A DNA stretch of 64,000 nucleotides. Origin: Acinetobacter sp. WCHA55 (GTDB lineage Bacteria; Pseudomonadota; Gammaproteobacteria; Pseudomonadales; Moraxellaceae). The translations under genes and the position numbers were made by a program. Positions 45,034 through 54,129 of the stretch are shown in pieces. The DNA lies in NCBI RefSeq assembly GCF_002165305.2, contig NZ_CP032286.1, positions 3,038,001 through 3,102,000 of the forward strand. Reading direction: 5' to 3'. The stretch's first letter is position 1; each line of letters begins with the position of its first letter. The notes below the pieces were generated by a model. The model was given only the letters and a program-made list of their open reading frames with translations, was not told the origin of the DNA and searched no databases.

Positions 45034-46542
45034 TTGCCTGTGTCGAATATCATCAAACCGAGCGCGACTTATGAGCAAGCTATTGCCATTGATAACGCAC
45101 GTCTGGGCAAATCGTTTAAAGTGATTGCCTATGCAGGCACAGGTAAAACCACTACCCTGCAAATGATTAGCGATGCCATGCCACAAAGACGTGGCATGTA
45201 TTTGGCGTTCAACAAAGCCATTGCCAGCGAAGCACAAACGAAGTTTCATGGCAATGTCGACTGTCGAACCTTCCACTCGCTTGCTTTTCGCAGTGTTCCA
45301 CGTGGAGTGACCGACAAACTTCGTCTACCTCGCTTAAGTCCGAGTTTTATCGCCAAAGAATACCGTCTTGAACCGATTACCTTAAGACGAATGATGGGCG
45401 GACGTTATGAAAAATATGTGTTGATGCCGTCACGCTTGGCCAGCCTTGTGGCCAATGCCGTGAGTCACTTCTGCTCAACCAGTTCTCAGTACCCAGCGCC
45501 GCGACATTTACAAGCACCGAGCTGGTTACATCCCGATGATATCGACTCACTACAAAAGCACCTTTACCCTGCCATTGAACGACGTTGGTTAGAATCCATC
45601 GATCCTCATCATCAAGCAGGGATTGGTCACGATATTTATTTAAAACTGTGGGCGCTGTCTGAACCCAATATCCCAAGTGACTATGTGTTGTTTGATGAGG
45701 CACAAGATGCCGATCCGCTGATGTTGGGCATCTTACTGAAACAGCGCAATACGCAAGTGATTTATGTCGGTGATGCCCACCAACAAATTTATGCATGGCG
45801 TGGCGCAGTCAATGCCATGCAACAACTGCCTTTGCCTGAATCGCGCCTCACCACCTCGTTCCGTTTTGGTGAAGAGATTGCATTACATGCCAATGCTATT
45901 TTAGGTGCCCTGAATGAAACTGTACCGCTCATGGGCAACCCTCTGCTCAACTCTAAAGTGGTCAACAAACCCCATACCAAAATGCGCGATGCGATTTTAT
46001 GTCGCACCAATGCCCGCGCTATGGAACTGTTACTCTCAGGATTGGTTCATGGCGATAAAGTCAGCCTACAAGCCGACCATGTCAAACTGAACCGCTTTGT
46101 CGATGCCGCAGCGATGCTGAAACAAGGTAAGCGCGTCACCGATGTGCCTGAACTGGCGTGGTTTAATTCTTGGCACGATGTACATGAATACTGCGAAACC
46201 AATGACGGCAGTGACATCAAGCCTTTAGTGAAATTGGTGGATGATCATGGCACCGACCCACTCAAAAAAGCCCTCGCGAAGATTACACCGATTGAACAAG
46301 CCGATTATATTATTTCCACCGCTCACAAAGCCAAAGGCTTAGAGTGGAACCGTGTTCACATCGAAGATGATTACCAATTTAAGGTCAACGATAAAGACCA
46401 TAAAATTAGTGATGAAGAGTTAAGACTGCTTTACGTGGCTTGTACACGTGCTAAAGTAAGTCTAAATATTCATCACATTTACGACCTGATGCAACAGCTG
46501 AAAAAAAAAATGCCTAGCTCATTACGTAAAGTGGCTGGATAG
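45034..46542 (+). CDS. UvrD-like superfamily 1 DNA helicase
   Basis: The 502-residue product is a compact SF1A helicase with all core motifs: Walker A VIAYAGTGKTTTLQMI near residue 28, YVLFDEAQDADPLMLGIL (motif II), QVIYVGDAHQQIYAWRGAVN (motif III), LTTSFRFGEEI (motif IV), IISTAHKAKGLEWNRVHIED (motif V) and LRLLYVACTRAKVSL (motif VI). It is closest in layout to small F-box-helicase-like and UvrD-like proteins. No ATG precedes the Walker region; the start is TTG 45034 or GTG 45040, with a weak Shine-Dalgarno, probably coupled to hisIE 6 bp upstream. An AAA ATPase gene follows after 38 bp. Confidence 0.88.
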   Translation: MPVSNIIKPSATYEQAIAIDNARLGKSFKVIAYAGTGKTTTLQMISDAMPQRRGMYLAFNKAIASEAQTKFHGNVDCRTFHSLAFRSVPRGVTDKLRLPRLSPSFIAKEYRLEPITLRRMMGGRYEKYVLMPSRLASLVANAVSHFCSTSSQYPAPRHLQAPSWLHPDDIDSLQKHLYPAIERRWLESIDPHHQAGIGHDIYLKLWALSEPNIPSDYVLFDEAQDADPLMLGILLKQRNTQVIYVGDAHQQIYAWRGAVNAMQQLPLPESRLTTSFRFGEEIALHANAILGALNETVPLMGNPLLNSKVVNKPHTKMRDAILCRTNARAMELLLSGLVHGDKVSLQADHVKLNRFVDAAAMLKQGKRVTDVPELAWFNSWHDVHEYCETNDGSDIKPLVKLVDDHGTDPLKKALAKITPIEQADYIISTAHKAKGLEWNRVHIEDDYQFKVNDKDHKISDEELRLLYVACTRAKVSLNIHHIYDLMQQLKKKMPSSLRKVAG

Positions 46543-46580
46543 TCGAATGTAAAAATAGTCACAACCGCTGCGGGTGTTCT

Positions 46581-47945
46581 ATGAAAATTCAATCGATTCA
46601 CCTGAAACACATCCTGCATTTTGCTGACCTTAAAGTCGATTTTTCTTATCATGACAAACCTGTCACTTTAATTTTAGGTGATCAAGCCTCAGGCAAGACC
46701 ACAATCTTACGTTTTAGCTATCAGGCTCTGACTTGGTTTGCGGCCCGTTATAAAGATTTACGCTCTGCAGGTGTAGTGATGTTAGATCACGACATTATGC
46801 TGAACCGCCTACAATCCAAAATTGATATTCAAGTTGCTGTGCCCGCTGAGTTGCATGCTCTCAAACCTAGGGCAGTCGATACTGCGACCGAATCTTATAC
46901 ATGGCAACTCTACAAAACTTTAAACCAACAAGGTATTGGCATCAGTCGAGTTGAAATGTTGGAACTCGAACAACTGGTGAATTTATATCAACAGGCAACG
47001 TTACAAGATCCGCTGCAAGGTTTACCGTTGATTGCGTATTATCCTGCGGAACGTTTTGTCAATGAGATGAATATTCTCAGCAAGAATAATCCCCTGATTT
47101 TCCAACATGCACATGCCTATGAAATTTCAACTATTCCCTATACCACCTTTGCGCGCTTCTTTGAGTGGTTTCGTGAAATCAGCGATATTGAAAATGCGCA
47201 AACTGCACAGTTTTTACACACGTTATTGCATCAGCCCAAAAGCATGCCACCCGATATTCCGCTAAGCTATAAACTGGCTCAGACTCAAGCACACATCCAG
47301 TCACCCAGCCTACAAGCGCTCAAGCAAGCGTTAGCAACCGTTCTGCCCGAAATAGAAGATCTTTATCTGCAATATCATCCCAAATTACAACTGATGGTGC
47401 GCTACCATGGCAACAGTATGCTCTATCAACAGCTTTCCAATAGTATTCGCAACTGGGTGGCGCTCGTTGGCGATATTGTGCGACGTTTATGCCTACTCAA
47501 TCCTGAAAGCCTATTCCCCTGTTTAGAAGGTGACGGCGTACTGTTGATTGATGCGATTGATCATCAATTGGATCAAAATATGGCGCAAGTCATTTTAAAA
47601 CGTTTAAATCAGGCTTTTCCTCGACTACAAATTATCGCCTCAGGCAACCGAATTGAGTTGCTGGAACAAGCCAGCGAGTTTCAGTGTCTCAAACTGGAAA
47701 ATAAGCAATTAAGTCCGATCCAACTCGAACCACTACAACATCAGTTCGATATGATTTACCAAAACCTCGCCAATCATGAAGCGATGAGTGGAAGCACCGA
47801 ACCGATTGCGGCTGAACCTCAAGATTTAAATGTGGCTGAATTATTCACACAGATTCAACAGCAACTCTCTCCCGAACAGCAACAGCATTTGGTTGCTTTA
47901 CTCAATGCTGAGGATGATGCCTCATCGGCAAATCCATTAGCTTAG
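46581..47945 (+). CDS. AAA/RecF-like ATP-binding protein with degenerate Walker B
   Basis: The 454-residue protein starts with the RecF/OLD-type pattern IHLKHILHFADLKVDFSYHD and Walker A LILGDQASGKTTILRF (residue ~32). In the C-terminal ATPase half the usual LIDEIE/LIDEID Walker B reads VLLIDAIDHQLDQN, with Ala (GCG) in place of the catalytic Glu, and the His switch region (normally TTHS) reads ASGNRIELLE. ATP binding without efficient hydrolysis is therefore likely. No TOPRIM nuclease or other effector domain is seen. It is downstream of the helicase gene and ends at a terminator. Function is unknown. Confidence 0.8.
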   Translation: MKIQSIHLKHILHFADLKVDFSYHDKPVTLILGDQASGKTTILRFSYQALTWFAARYKDLRSAGVVMLDHDIMLNRLQSKIDIQVAVPAELHALKPRAVDTATESYTWQLYKTLNQQGIGISRVEMLELEQLVNLYQQATLQDPLQGLPLIAYYPAERFVNEMNILSKNNPLIFQHAHAYEISTIPYTTFARFFEWFREISDIENAQTAQFLHTLLHQPKSMPPDIPLSYKLAQTQAHIQSPSLQALKQALATVLPEIEDLYLQYHPKLQLMVRYHGNSMLYQQLSNSIRNWVALVGDIVRRLCLLNPESLFPCLEGDGVLLIDAIDHQLDQNMAQVILKRLNQAFPRLQIIASGNRIELLEQASEFQCLKLENKQLSPIQLEPLQHQFDMIYQNLANHEAMSGSTEPIAAEPQDLNVAELFTQIQQQLSPEQQQHLVALLNAEDDASSANPLA

Positions 47946-48306
47946 CCTGCTTCATCGGCATCACTATTTCAACCCTCAAAAAAAGGCGACCAATGGTCGC
48001 TTTTTTACATTTCTTGCACCGAGAAAGTACCTGCCACCCACCAAGGAACAACCATCACGCGTATAATGTTTTGCGTCAGCGCAAAAAAGATTGATGTTGT
48101 TTTAGTCATGTTATATGATCGGTTTTACTTGCAAATTTCTAACTGAAATCGGATTTTGCTATAACGCTTCATGAGTTGCGCAACACAACTTCATTATTTT
48201 TAAATTTCACATTGGCTTTCAAGATTGAGACTCTTGGGCTGCTCTTTGCAGTCCTGTAATCCTTGAAAGATGAGATTCACCAATAGGTTTTGACCTATTC
48301 ACGACA
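47946..48306. other. Gene-free leader region before the mrp operon
   Basis: After the terminator at 47979-48007 there is a TATAAT at 48062-48067 followed at once by a TTTTGCG-TCAG-CGCAAAA hairpin (48069-48086). A TG-C-TATAAC extended -10-like sequence occurs near 48158. A second hairpin, AATAGGT-TTTG-ACCTATT (48282-48299), ends 7 bp before the first mrp ATG. No protein frame here looks real. Confidence 0.55.
47979..48007 (+). terminator. Intrinsic terminator
   Basis: GCGACC/GGTCGC with an AAT loop is preceded by A's and followed by six T's. Confidence 0.85.
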
Positions 48307-51147
48307 ATGGAAACGAGTGTGCTACCGATTATTATATTGTTACCGTTAATACTTGGCACAACCCTTGTCTCATTACTGAAGCAGAGCTCACGTAGGCTAA
48401 CCGCCTTCGTAGCTGTTGGGGTCAGTATGACAAGTTTAGGCTTATTACTGACCCAAGCACGAGAGGTGTTTAATGGCGCTGTCATTACGCAGTCGTGGTC
48501 ATGGTTGCCACAGCTTGGAATTGACTTCAGCTTCCGTCTAGACGCCTTAGGCCTTCTCTTTGCCTTACTGATTAGTGGCATCGGAACACTCATTTATATT
48601 TATGCCTACTTTTATTTAGGCCCAAAAAACTCTCTCAATAAGCTCTATCTACTGCTCATGTTGTTCATGGCAGCCATGCTCGGAATTTCACTCTCCAATA
48701 ATTTAATTTTACTCCTCGTTTTTTGGGAGTTGACCAGTATCTCCTCTTTCCTATTGGTCGGTTATTGGAGCAATTACGACGCAGCACAACGTGGCTCACG
48801 AATGGCATTGACCATTACGGGTATGGGCGGATTAGCCATGCTGGGTGGTTTCATCTTGCTCGGCCAAATCACAGGTACCTACGAGATTGATCAAATCTTG
48901 ACGATGACAGCACAGATTCAAAGTCATGCTTTATTTGTTCCTACGTTACTGCTGATTTTACTCGGTGCTTTTACCAAAAGTGCGCAATTTCCATTCCATT
49001 TTTGGTTGCCCAACGCGATGGCAGCCCCGACCCCCGTGTCTGCTTATTTGCACTCAGCAACCATGGTAAAAGCGGGCATTTTCTTGGTGGCGAGACTGTT
49101 ACCCATTTTTGCAGGTGCGGCACTGTTCCACAATTTGGTCACCTTTATTGGCCTGTTTACCCTGTGTATGGCTGCATTTTTTGCCATCTTTAAAGAAGAC
49201 CTGAAAGGCTTATTGGCCTATTCAACCATCAGCCATCTCGGCTTGATCATGTGTCTCTTGGGGATCGGATCACCTTTGGCTGTGGCTGCGGCTATTTTCC
49301 ATATTATTAACCATGCCACCTTTAAAGCAGCGCTATTCATGATCGCAGGTATTATCGACCATGAGTCGGGCACACGTGATTTACGTAAGCTTAGTGGGAT
49401 ATGGCAACTGTTGCCTTATACGGCCACTTTGACCATGGTCACTGCAGCATCGATGGCTGGCGTACCCTTGACCAATGGTTTCTTATCTAAAGAAATGTTC
49501 TTTACTGAGTTGCTCAGCAATCTGTCTGGCCCTGTGCTCATCTGCTCTGCAATTGTCGCGACACTGGCAGGGATTTTTGCAGTCGCTTACTCTGTGCGTT
49601 TGGTACATGGGGTTTTCTTCGATGGCCCATTAGGCAAACAAGTTCCCAACAAAGATGCGCATGAGCCGCCGTTTGGCATGCGTGCACCGGCCACTTTACT
49701 GGCGACTCTATGTATTTTAGTCGGCTTGTTTCCTGCTCTCTTGGTTGAAAACATCGTCAACAGCACAGCACGCGCCAGCACTCAAGTGATGGATTTTGAA
49801 GGCACACATCTTGCCCTATGGCATGGTTTCAACATGCCATTGTTGATGAGTGTTATTGCCTTAGCCGGTGGTCTAATTTTCTATTTTAGTCTAGCGAAAG
49901 GTGGCAAAATTCGAGAAATTGATCTCGATCCATATTTAGGTCGTCTACAAGGTCGAATTGCCTTTGACTTATTCCTGAAGTCACTCCTGCTCAACTCACG
50001 TAAATTTAAACGACTGACTGAAAACGGTAAATTACAAAGCTATATTCTTTGGATTGTGATCTTCAGTATTGCAATAGTCTCACTTCCATTTTTAGGACAA
50101 GGGCTGACCACGGGTAGCCGTGAACTTACCCATGCTCCTGTTTTAGCGATCGTACTGTGGCTACTGTTATTCTCTTCATGCTGGATGATGCTATGGTTCC
50201 ACCACGAACGGATTAAAGCGGTATTGATCAGTGGTGCGATTGGTTTAGTCGTAACTATGGTCTTCATCTGCTTCTCTGCACCTGATTTGGCCTTGACACA
50301 AATCACCGTCGATGTGGTCACCACCGTACTGTTATTGATGAGTTTATCGCTTTTACCACAACTCACACCTTATGAGTCAAGTGTCTCACGTCGTTGGCGA
50401 GATGCTCTCATTGCAATTGGGGGTGGGCTCGGTATTGCATGGATCACATGGCTCATCTTGACCCGTGATCACAACTCCATTTCATGGTTCTTCATGCAAC
50501 AGTCGATTCCATTAGGCGGCGGTACCAACGTGGTCAACGTGATTTTGGTTGACTTCCGTGGTTTCGATACCTTCGGTGAAATTACCGTTCTTGGTATCGC
50601 AGGCATTGGCGCACTGTGCTTAATGGATGGTATGCGTACCCACGGCACCACCATGACCCAAGGTCTCAGTTACCGCTTTAACCCATCGCCATTGATGCTT
50701 CGTATTACTGCATCTTGGATTTTACCCATTGCCTTGGTGGTCAGTCTGTATATCTTCCTGCGTGGGCACAATCTGCCTGGGGGCGGTTTTATCGCAGGTT
50801 TAATTACCGCTTTGGCCTTGATCATTCAGTACATGGCACTCGGTCAAGATCATGCAGAGCAGTTGCTCAAAGCCAAGTCAGGTCGTTTGTATGAAATTTG
50901 GATTGGAACTGGTCTGGTCATTGCAGGCTTAACAGGCTTAGGTGCATGGTTCTGGGGACGCCCCTTCCTCACCAGTGCACATTTTTATGTGTCGCCACCA
51001 ATCTTAGGCGAAATGCATCTTGCAACCGCAGCACTGTTCGATGTTGGGGTCTATATCACAGTCGTAGGTGCGACCATGCTACTTATTTCAGTACTCGGGG
51101 ACTCACGTCACTCTAGTATGTCTGGTCCAGTACCAAAGGGGGATTAA
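48307..51147 (+). CDS. mnhA: Mrp-type Na+/H+ antiporter subunit A (fused A+B)
   Basis: Mrp antiporters are multi-subunit inner-membrane complexes related to complex I that exchange Na+ (or other cations) for protons. The 946 residues comprise an NADH-quinone oxidoreductase-like antiporter part (residues ~1-500, with WELTSISSFLLVGYW and FPFHFWLPNAMAAPTPVSAY) followed by MrpB-like sequence (VNVILVDFRGFDTFGEITVL to ALFDVGVYITVVGATM), so subunits A and B are fused as in Pha/Mrp group 2 systems. The ATG at 48307 has no clear Shine-Dalgarno; a GTG four codons later (48319) has GGAAACGA upstream and may be the true start. It is first of six genes. Confidence 0.95.
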   Translation: METSVLPIIILLPLILGTTLVSLLKQSSRRLTAFVAVGVSMTSLGLLLTQAREVFNGAVITQSWSWLPQLGIDFSFRLDALGLLFALLISGIGTLIYIYAYFYLGPKNSLNKLYLLLMLFMAAMLGISLSNNLILLLVFWELTSISSFLLVGYWSNYDAAQRGSRMALTITGMGGLAMLGGFILLGQITGTYEIDQILTMTAQIQSHALFVPTLLLILLGAFTKSAQFPFHFWLPNAMAAPTPVSAYLHSATMVKAGIFLVARLLPIFAGAALFHNLVTFIGLFTLCMAAFFAIFKEDLKGLLAYSTISHLGLIMCLLGIGSPLAVAAAIFHIINHATFKAALFMIAGIIDHESGTRDLRKLSGIWQLLPYTATLTMVTAASMAGVPLTNGFLSKEMFFTELLSNLSGPVLICSAIVATLAGIFAVAYSVRLVHGVFFDGPLGKQVPNKDAHEPPFGMRAPATLLATLCILVGLFPALLVENIVNSTARASTQVMDFEGTHLALWHGFNMPLLMSVIALAGGLIFYFSLAKGGKIREIDLDPYLGRLQGRIAFDLFLKSLLLNSRKFKRLTENGKLQSYILWIVIFSIAIVSLPFLGQGLTTGSRELTHAPVLAIVLWLLLFSSCWMMLWFHHERIKAVLISGAIGLVVTMVFICFSAPDLALTQITVDVVTTVLLLMSLSLLPQLTPYESSVSRRWRDALIAIGGGLGIAWITWLILTRDHNSISWFFMQQSIPLGGGTNVVNVILVDFRGFDTFGEITVLGIAGIGALCLMDGMRTHGTTMTQGLSYRFNPSPLMLRITASWILPIALVVSLYIFLRGHNLPGGGFIAGLITALALIIQYMALGQDHAEQLLKAKSGRLYEIWIGTGLVIAGLTGLGAWFWGRPFLTSAHFYVSPPILGEMHLATAALFDVGVYITVVGATMLLISVLGDSRHSSMSGPVPKGD

Positions 51148-51148
51148 T

Positions 51149-51514
51149 ATGATTAGTTTAGAACTGTTACTTGCCTCCGCTATTGGTTTGTTGACTGCCA
51201 CAGGCATCTATCTGATTTTGCGTGCCCGTACCTTCCCTGTGGTACTTGGCTTGGCCATGATTGGTTATGCCGTCAATTTATTTTTATTTGCCATGGGGCG
51301 ACTTCAACTGAATGCACCCGCAGTACTCACTGAAGCCAGCAAAGCCACTGATCCCTTACCACAAGCCTTGGTGTTAACTGCGATTGTGATTGGCTTTGCT
51401 ACCACGGCTTTTATTGTACAACTGGCTTTACGCAGTCGTTATGAAACAGGAACCGACCACGTTGACTCTAAAGAAGAAATACCACAAATTGACCCACGTG
51501 AGGATGAGCCATAA
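51149..51514 (+). CDS. mnhC: Mrp-type Na+/H+ antiporter subunit C
   Basis: From the ATG at 51149 (MISLELLLASAIGLLTATGI), preceded by AAAGGGGG, the product has 121 residues with three membrane helices, like NuoK-family MrpC. The block TFPVVLGLAMIGYAVNLFLF contains the conserved helix-2 pattern, and PLPQALVLTAIVIGFATTAF is the third. The frame extends upstream to 51068 but overlaps mnhA. Its stop overlaps the mnhD start by one base. Confidence 0.94.
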   Translation: MISLELLLASAIGLLTATGIYLILRARTFPVVLGLAMIGYAVNLFLFAMGRLQLNAPAVLTEASKATDPLPQALVLTAIVIGFATTAFIVQLALRSRYETGTDHVDSKEEIPQIDPREDEP

Positions 51515-53322
51515 TGAATGACTTCATCCAATTTTGGACCGAACATACCCCAATTTTTAGTATTTTAATTCCTGCCATTACCGCCTTTATTTTGGTGTTA
51601 TTGGGTAATCCGGGATCAGGCTCTTTAGCACAAGACTGGCGACAACCTTGGCGTCGAGGCATCAGTTATACCTCTGGCCTGTTGGGCTTATTTACTGCAG
51701 TTAACTATCTGATCTTTGCCAGTTCAGGGCAAATCAGTGTTTACAACCTCAGCGAATGGGCTGCGCCGTTTGGTATTGTTTTGGTCCTCGACCAACTGTC
51801 TGCCCTGATGCTGGTTTTAACCTATGGCTTAGCTGTTCCAGTAATGTGGTTTGCCAGTAAAGAATGGGATGAGCGTGGACGTTACTTTCATGCCATGTGC
51901 CATTTCCTCCTGATGGGTTTAACCGGTGCCTTCCTGACAGGCGACTTATTTAACCTGTTCGTATTCTTTGAAATTTTGTTGATGGCTTCCTATGTCTTGT
52001 TACTGCATGGTCAAGGCAAAGCGCGTTTTCAACTCGGCATTCACTATGTCACCATCAACCTGTTGGCGTCAGCTCTGTTTTTGATTGGGCTTGGCATGAT
52101 TTACGGTAGCGTCGGCAGCCTCAATATGGCGGATGTTGCACGTTTGATGCCTGTATTAGAAGCCGATCAACATCGTATCGCGGTTGCAGGTGGGCTATTG
52201 TTGTTTACAGTCTTTGGCATTAAAGCAGCCATGCTACCTGTCGGATTTTGGTTACCCAAAACCTATGCGGTGGCAACGACGCCTGTGGCGGCTCTGTTTA
52301 CTATCATGACCAAAGTCGGTATTTATGCCATTTTACGTGTTAATGGTACTGTATTTGACGATGCAATTAGCCGTGAAATTCTGCAATACATTTTATTACC
52401 GATAGGTTTAATTACCTCAGTCTATGGCGTAATAGGTGCAATGGGTGCAGAACGCTTACGTCGTTTTATTGGCTTTATGATTTTGTCTTCTGTGGGCACG
52501 ATTTTAATCGCCATTTCCCTATTCAATACTTTGGCATGGGCAGCGGCACTGTATTATTTGGTACACAGCACCATTATTGCGGCAGCTTTCTATATTTTAA
52601 GTGGTTGGATTACCTCTCAACGTGGTGAGTTTAAAGACCATTTTAAAATTGCGCCGCAAATGAAACAGCATAAGGTGGTGGCCTTAACCTATTTCACCAT
52701 TGCTTTAATGATGGCTGGTTTACCACCCTTTAGTGGTTTCTTAGGCAAAGTATTTATTCTCCAAGCCACCGCACACTCACCGTATCAATTACTGATTATT
52801 GTGACCGTTTTAGTGGTGAGCTTATTGAGTATTATTGCGTTTACACGAGTCGGTTTCGTGATTTTTTGGCGCGCAACCAAACCTGAGGACAATCCTGATG
52901 AAGCTGCTTATATCGCGTACCAAGCCTTACCCGAACAAGCACCGAAGCGTAATGACAAAACCATTTATCTACTGTTGGTCGGTTTAATGGCTTATATGGT
53001 CTTTGCAGGTCCGATTCAAAAGTACACATACCAAACGGCTGAACAAATCCAAAATAATGCGCTTTATGAACAGACTTTGCTCAAAACTGATGAGCATGGA
53101 AAAACCATTAGCGTACAACCTTTCGACAGTGAAAATTTACCTGAAACCAAATATGGTGGCGAACGCGTAGATCCGAATGCACATTTGATTCCATATTTAA
53201 TTTCAGAAGAAACACTGGAAGGCGAGCATATTTCTGAATACAAAAAACGCCAGATGCAACAGCAACAACAGGCTGAAGTAAATCCCGATGCTGAAAGCCT
53301 ACAACCGATGGTGGAGCCTTAA
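51514..53322 (+). CDS. mnhD: Mrp-type Na+/H+ antiporter subunit D
   Basis: MrpD is the second large antiporter-like subunit, homologous to NuoM/N. The 602-residue product has about fourteen membrane helices with LTGDLFNLFVFFEILLMASY, the conserved lysine-containing LFTVFGIKAAMLPVGFWLPK, and the TMAGLPPFSGFLGKVFIL-like LMMAGLPPFSGFLGKVFILQ. The hydrophilic C-terminus (~residues 520-602) is Gln/Glu-rich, including RQMQQQQQAEVNPDAESLQP. It overlaps mnhC by 1 bp (TAATG). Confidence 0.96.
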   Translation: MNDFIQFWTEHTPIFSILIPAITAFILVLLGNPGSGSLAQDWRQPWRRGISYTSGLLGLFTAVNYLIFASSGQISVYNLSEWAAPFGIVLVLDQLSALMLVLTYGLAVPVMWFASKEWDERGRYFHAMCHFLLMGLTGAFLTGDLFNLFVFFEILLMASYVLLLHGQGKARFQLGIHYVTINLLASALFLIGLGMIYGSVGSLNMADVARLMPVLEADQHRIAVAGGLLLFTVFGIKAAMLPVGFWLPKTYAVATTPVAALFTIMTKVGIYAILRVNGTVFDDAISREILQYILLPIGLITSVYGVIGAMGAERLRRFIGFMILSSVGTILIAISLFNTLAWAAALYYLVHSTIIAAAFYILSGWITSQRGEFKDHFKIAPQMKQHKVVALTYFTIALMMAGLPPFSGFLGKVFILQATAHSPYQLLIIVTVLVVSLLSIIAFTRVGFVIFWRATKPEDNPDEAAYIAYQALPEQAPKRNDKTIYLLLVGLMAYMVFAGPIQKYTYQTAEQIQNNALYEQTLLKTDEHGKTISVQPFDSENLPETKYGGERVDPNAHLIPYLISEETLEGEHISEYKKRQMQQQQQAEVNPDAESLQPMVEP

Positions 53323-53324
53323 AC

Positions 53325-53846
53325 ATGAAAAAAACTCCGTTTTTGGAACGTTGGTTACCCCACCCTTTTGTCTCGGTGATTGTTGCGCTGAGCTGGGTGA
53401 TGTTGGCACATAGTGTCGAGGCAGCCAGCTTAGTGATGGCATTTTTACTGGCCATTTTTATTCCGCGTCTGATCAGACCATTCATTGCTTACACCCCAAA
53501 TATTGAATGGAAAGCAGCGGTAAAACTATTTTTTGTGGTGTTATACGACATTGTGGTGTCGAATATTCAAGTCGCTAAATTGGTCCTTGGCCCAATTGAT
53601 CGTCTACAACCCAAGTGGTTTCGCGTTCCACTGGAAACACAACATGAGGAAGTAAACACCTTATTGGCGATGATTATTACCACCACACCAGGCACAGTTT
53701 CCGCAGGCATCGATCAAGATCGTGGGGATATTTTAGTTCACGCCCTCAGCACCGATGATGAAAATGCCGAGATTGAAAATATCAAAGCGCGTTATGAAAA
53801 ACCGTTGATGCAAATTTTTGGTGTCGAAGCAGGAGACAAAGCATGA
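53325..53846 (+). CDS. mnhE: Mrp-type Na+/H+ antiporter subunit E
   Basis: The 173-residue membrane protein matches MrpE: N-terminal helices (FVSVIVALSWVMLAHSVEAA and LVMAFLLAIFIPRLIRPFIA) followed by a soluble part with RVPLETQHEEVNTLLAMIIT, TPGTVSAGIDQDRGDILVHA and EIENIKARYEKPLMQIFGVE. Its stop overlaps the mnhF start by 4 bp. Confidence 0.94.
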   Translation: MKKTPFLERWLPHPFVSVIVALSWVMLAHSVEAASLVMAFLLAIFIPRLIRPFIAYTPNIEWKAAVKLFFVVLYDIVVSNIQVAKLVLGPIDRLQPKWFRVPLETQHEEVNTLLAMIITTTPGTVSAGIDQDRGDILVHALSTDDENAEIENIKARYEKPLMQIFGVEAGDKA

Positions 53847-54118
53847 CCATTTTGCCTTATGCCCTCGGGATTTGTTTAATTGCCATCACCATTTCAATGT
53901 TGCTGTGCTTAATTCGCTTAATCATCGGTCCGTCAATTGTGGACCGCCTCTTAGCACTCGATACACTCTTTTTAAATGCAATCTGCCTCATTATTATTTT
54001 AGGCATTTACTGGGCCAGCACTTCATTATTTGAAGGTGCTCTTTTGGTTGCGATGCTCGGCTTTGTCTCTACAGCCGCTTTAGCACGTTACTTCACCTCA
54101 GGTCATGTGATTGACTAG
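53843..54118 (+). CDS. mnhF: Mrp-type Na+/H+ antiporter subunit F
   Basis: The 91-residue product has three membrane helices with the MrpF pattern IRLIIGPSIVDRLLALDTLF and LLVAMLGFVSTAALARYFTS. The ATG overlaps the mnhE stop codon, and mnhG follows 11 bp after its stop. Confidence 0.93.
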   Translation: MTILPYALGICLIAITISMLLCLIRLIIGPSIVDRLLALDTLFLNAICLIIILGIYWASTSLFEGALLVAMLGFVSTAALARYFTSGHVID

Positions 54119-54129
54119 GAGCGAGATCG

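Noticed and set aside
45034..47945. Gabija-type phage defence system (helicase plus OLD-like ATPase)
   Set aside because: The ATPase has no TOPRIM nuclease domain, its Walker B is degenerate, and gene order and sizes do not match GajA-GajB. Kept only as a lower-interest pair.
48219..48593. Minus-strand open frame over the start of mnhA
   Set aside because: It overlaps a clearly real membrane protein gene, its composition mirrors the opposite strand, and it matches no family.
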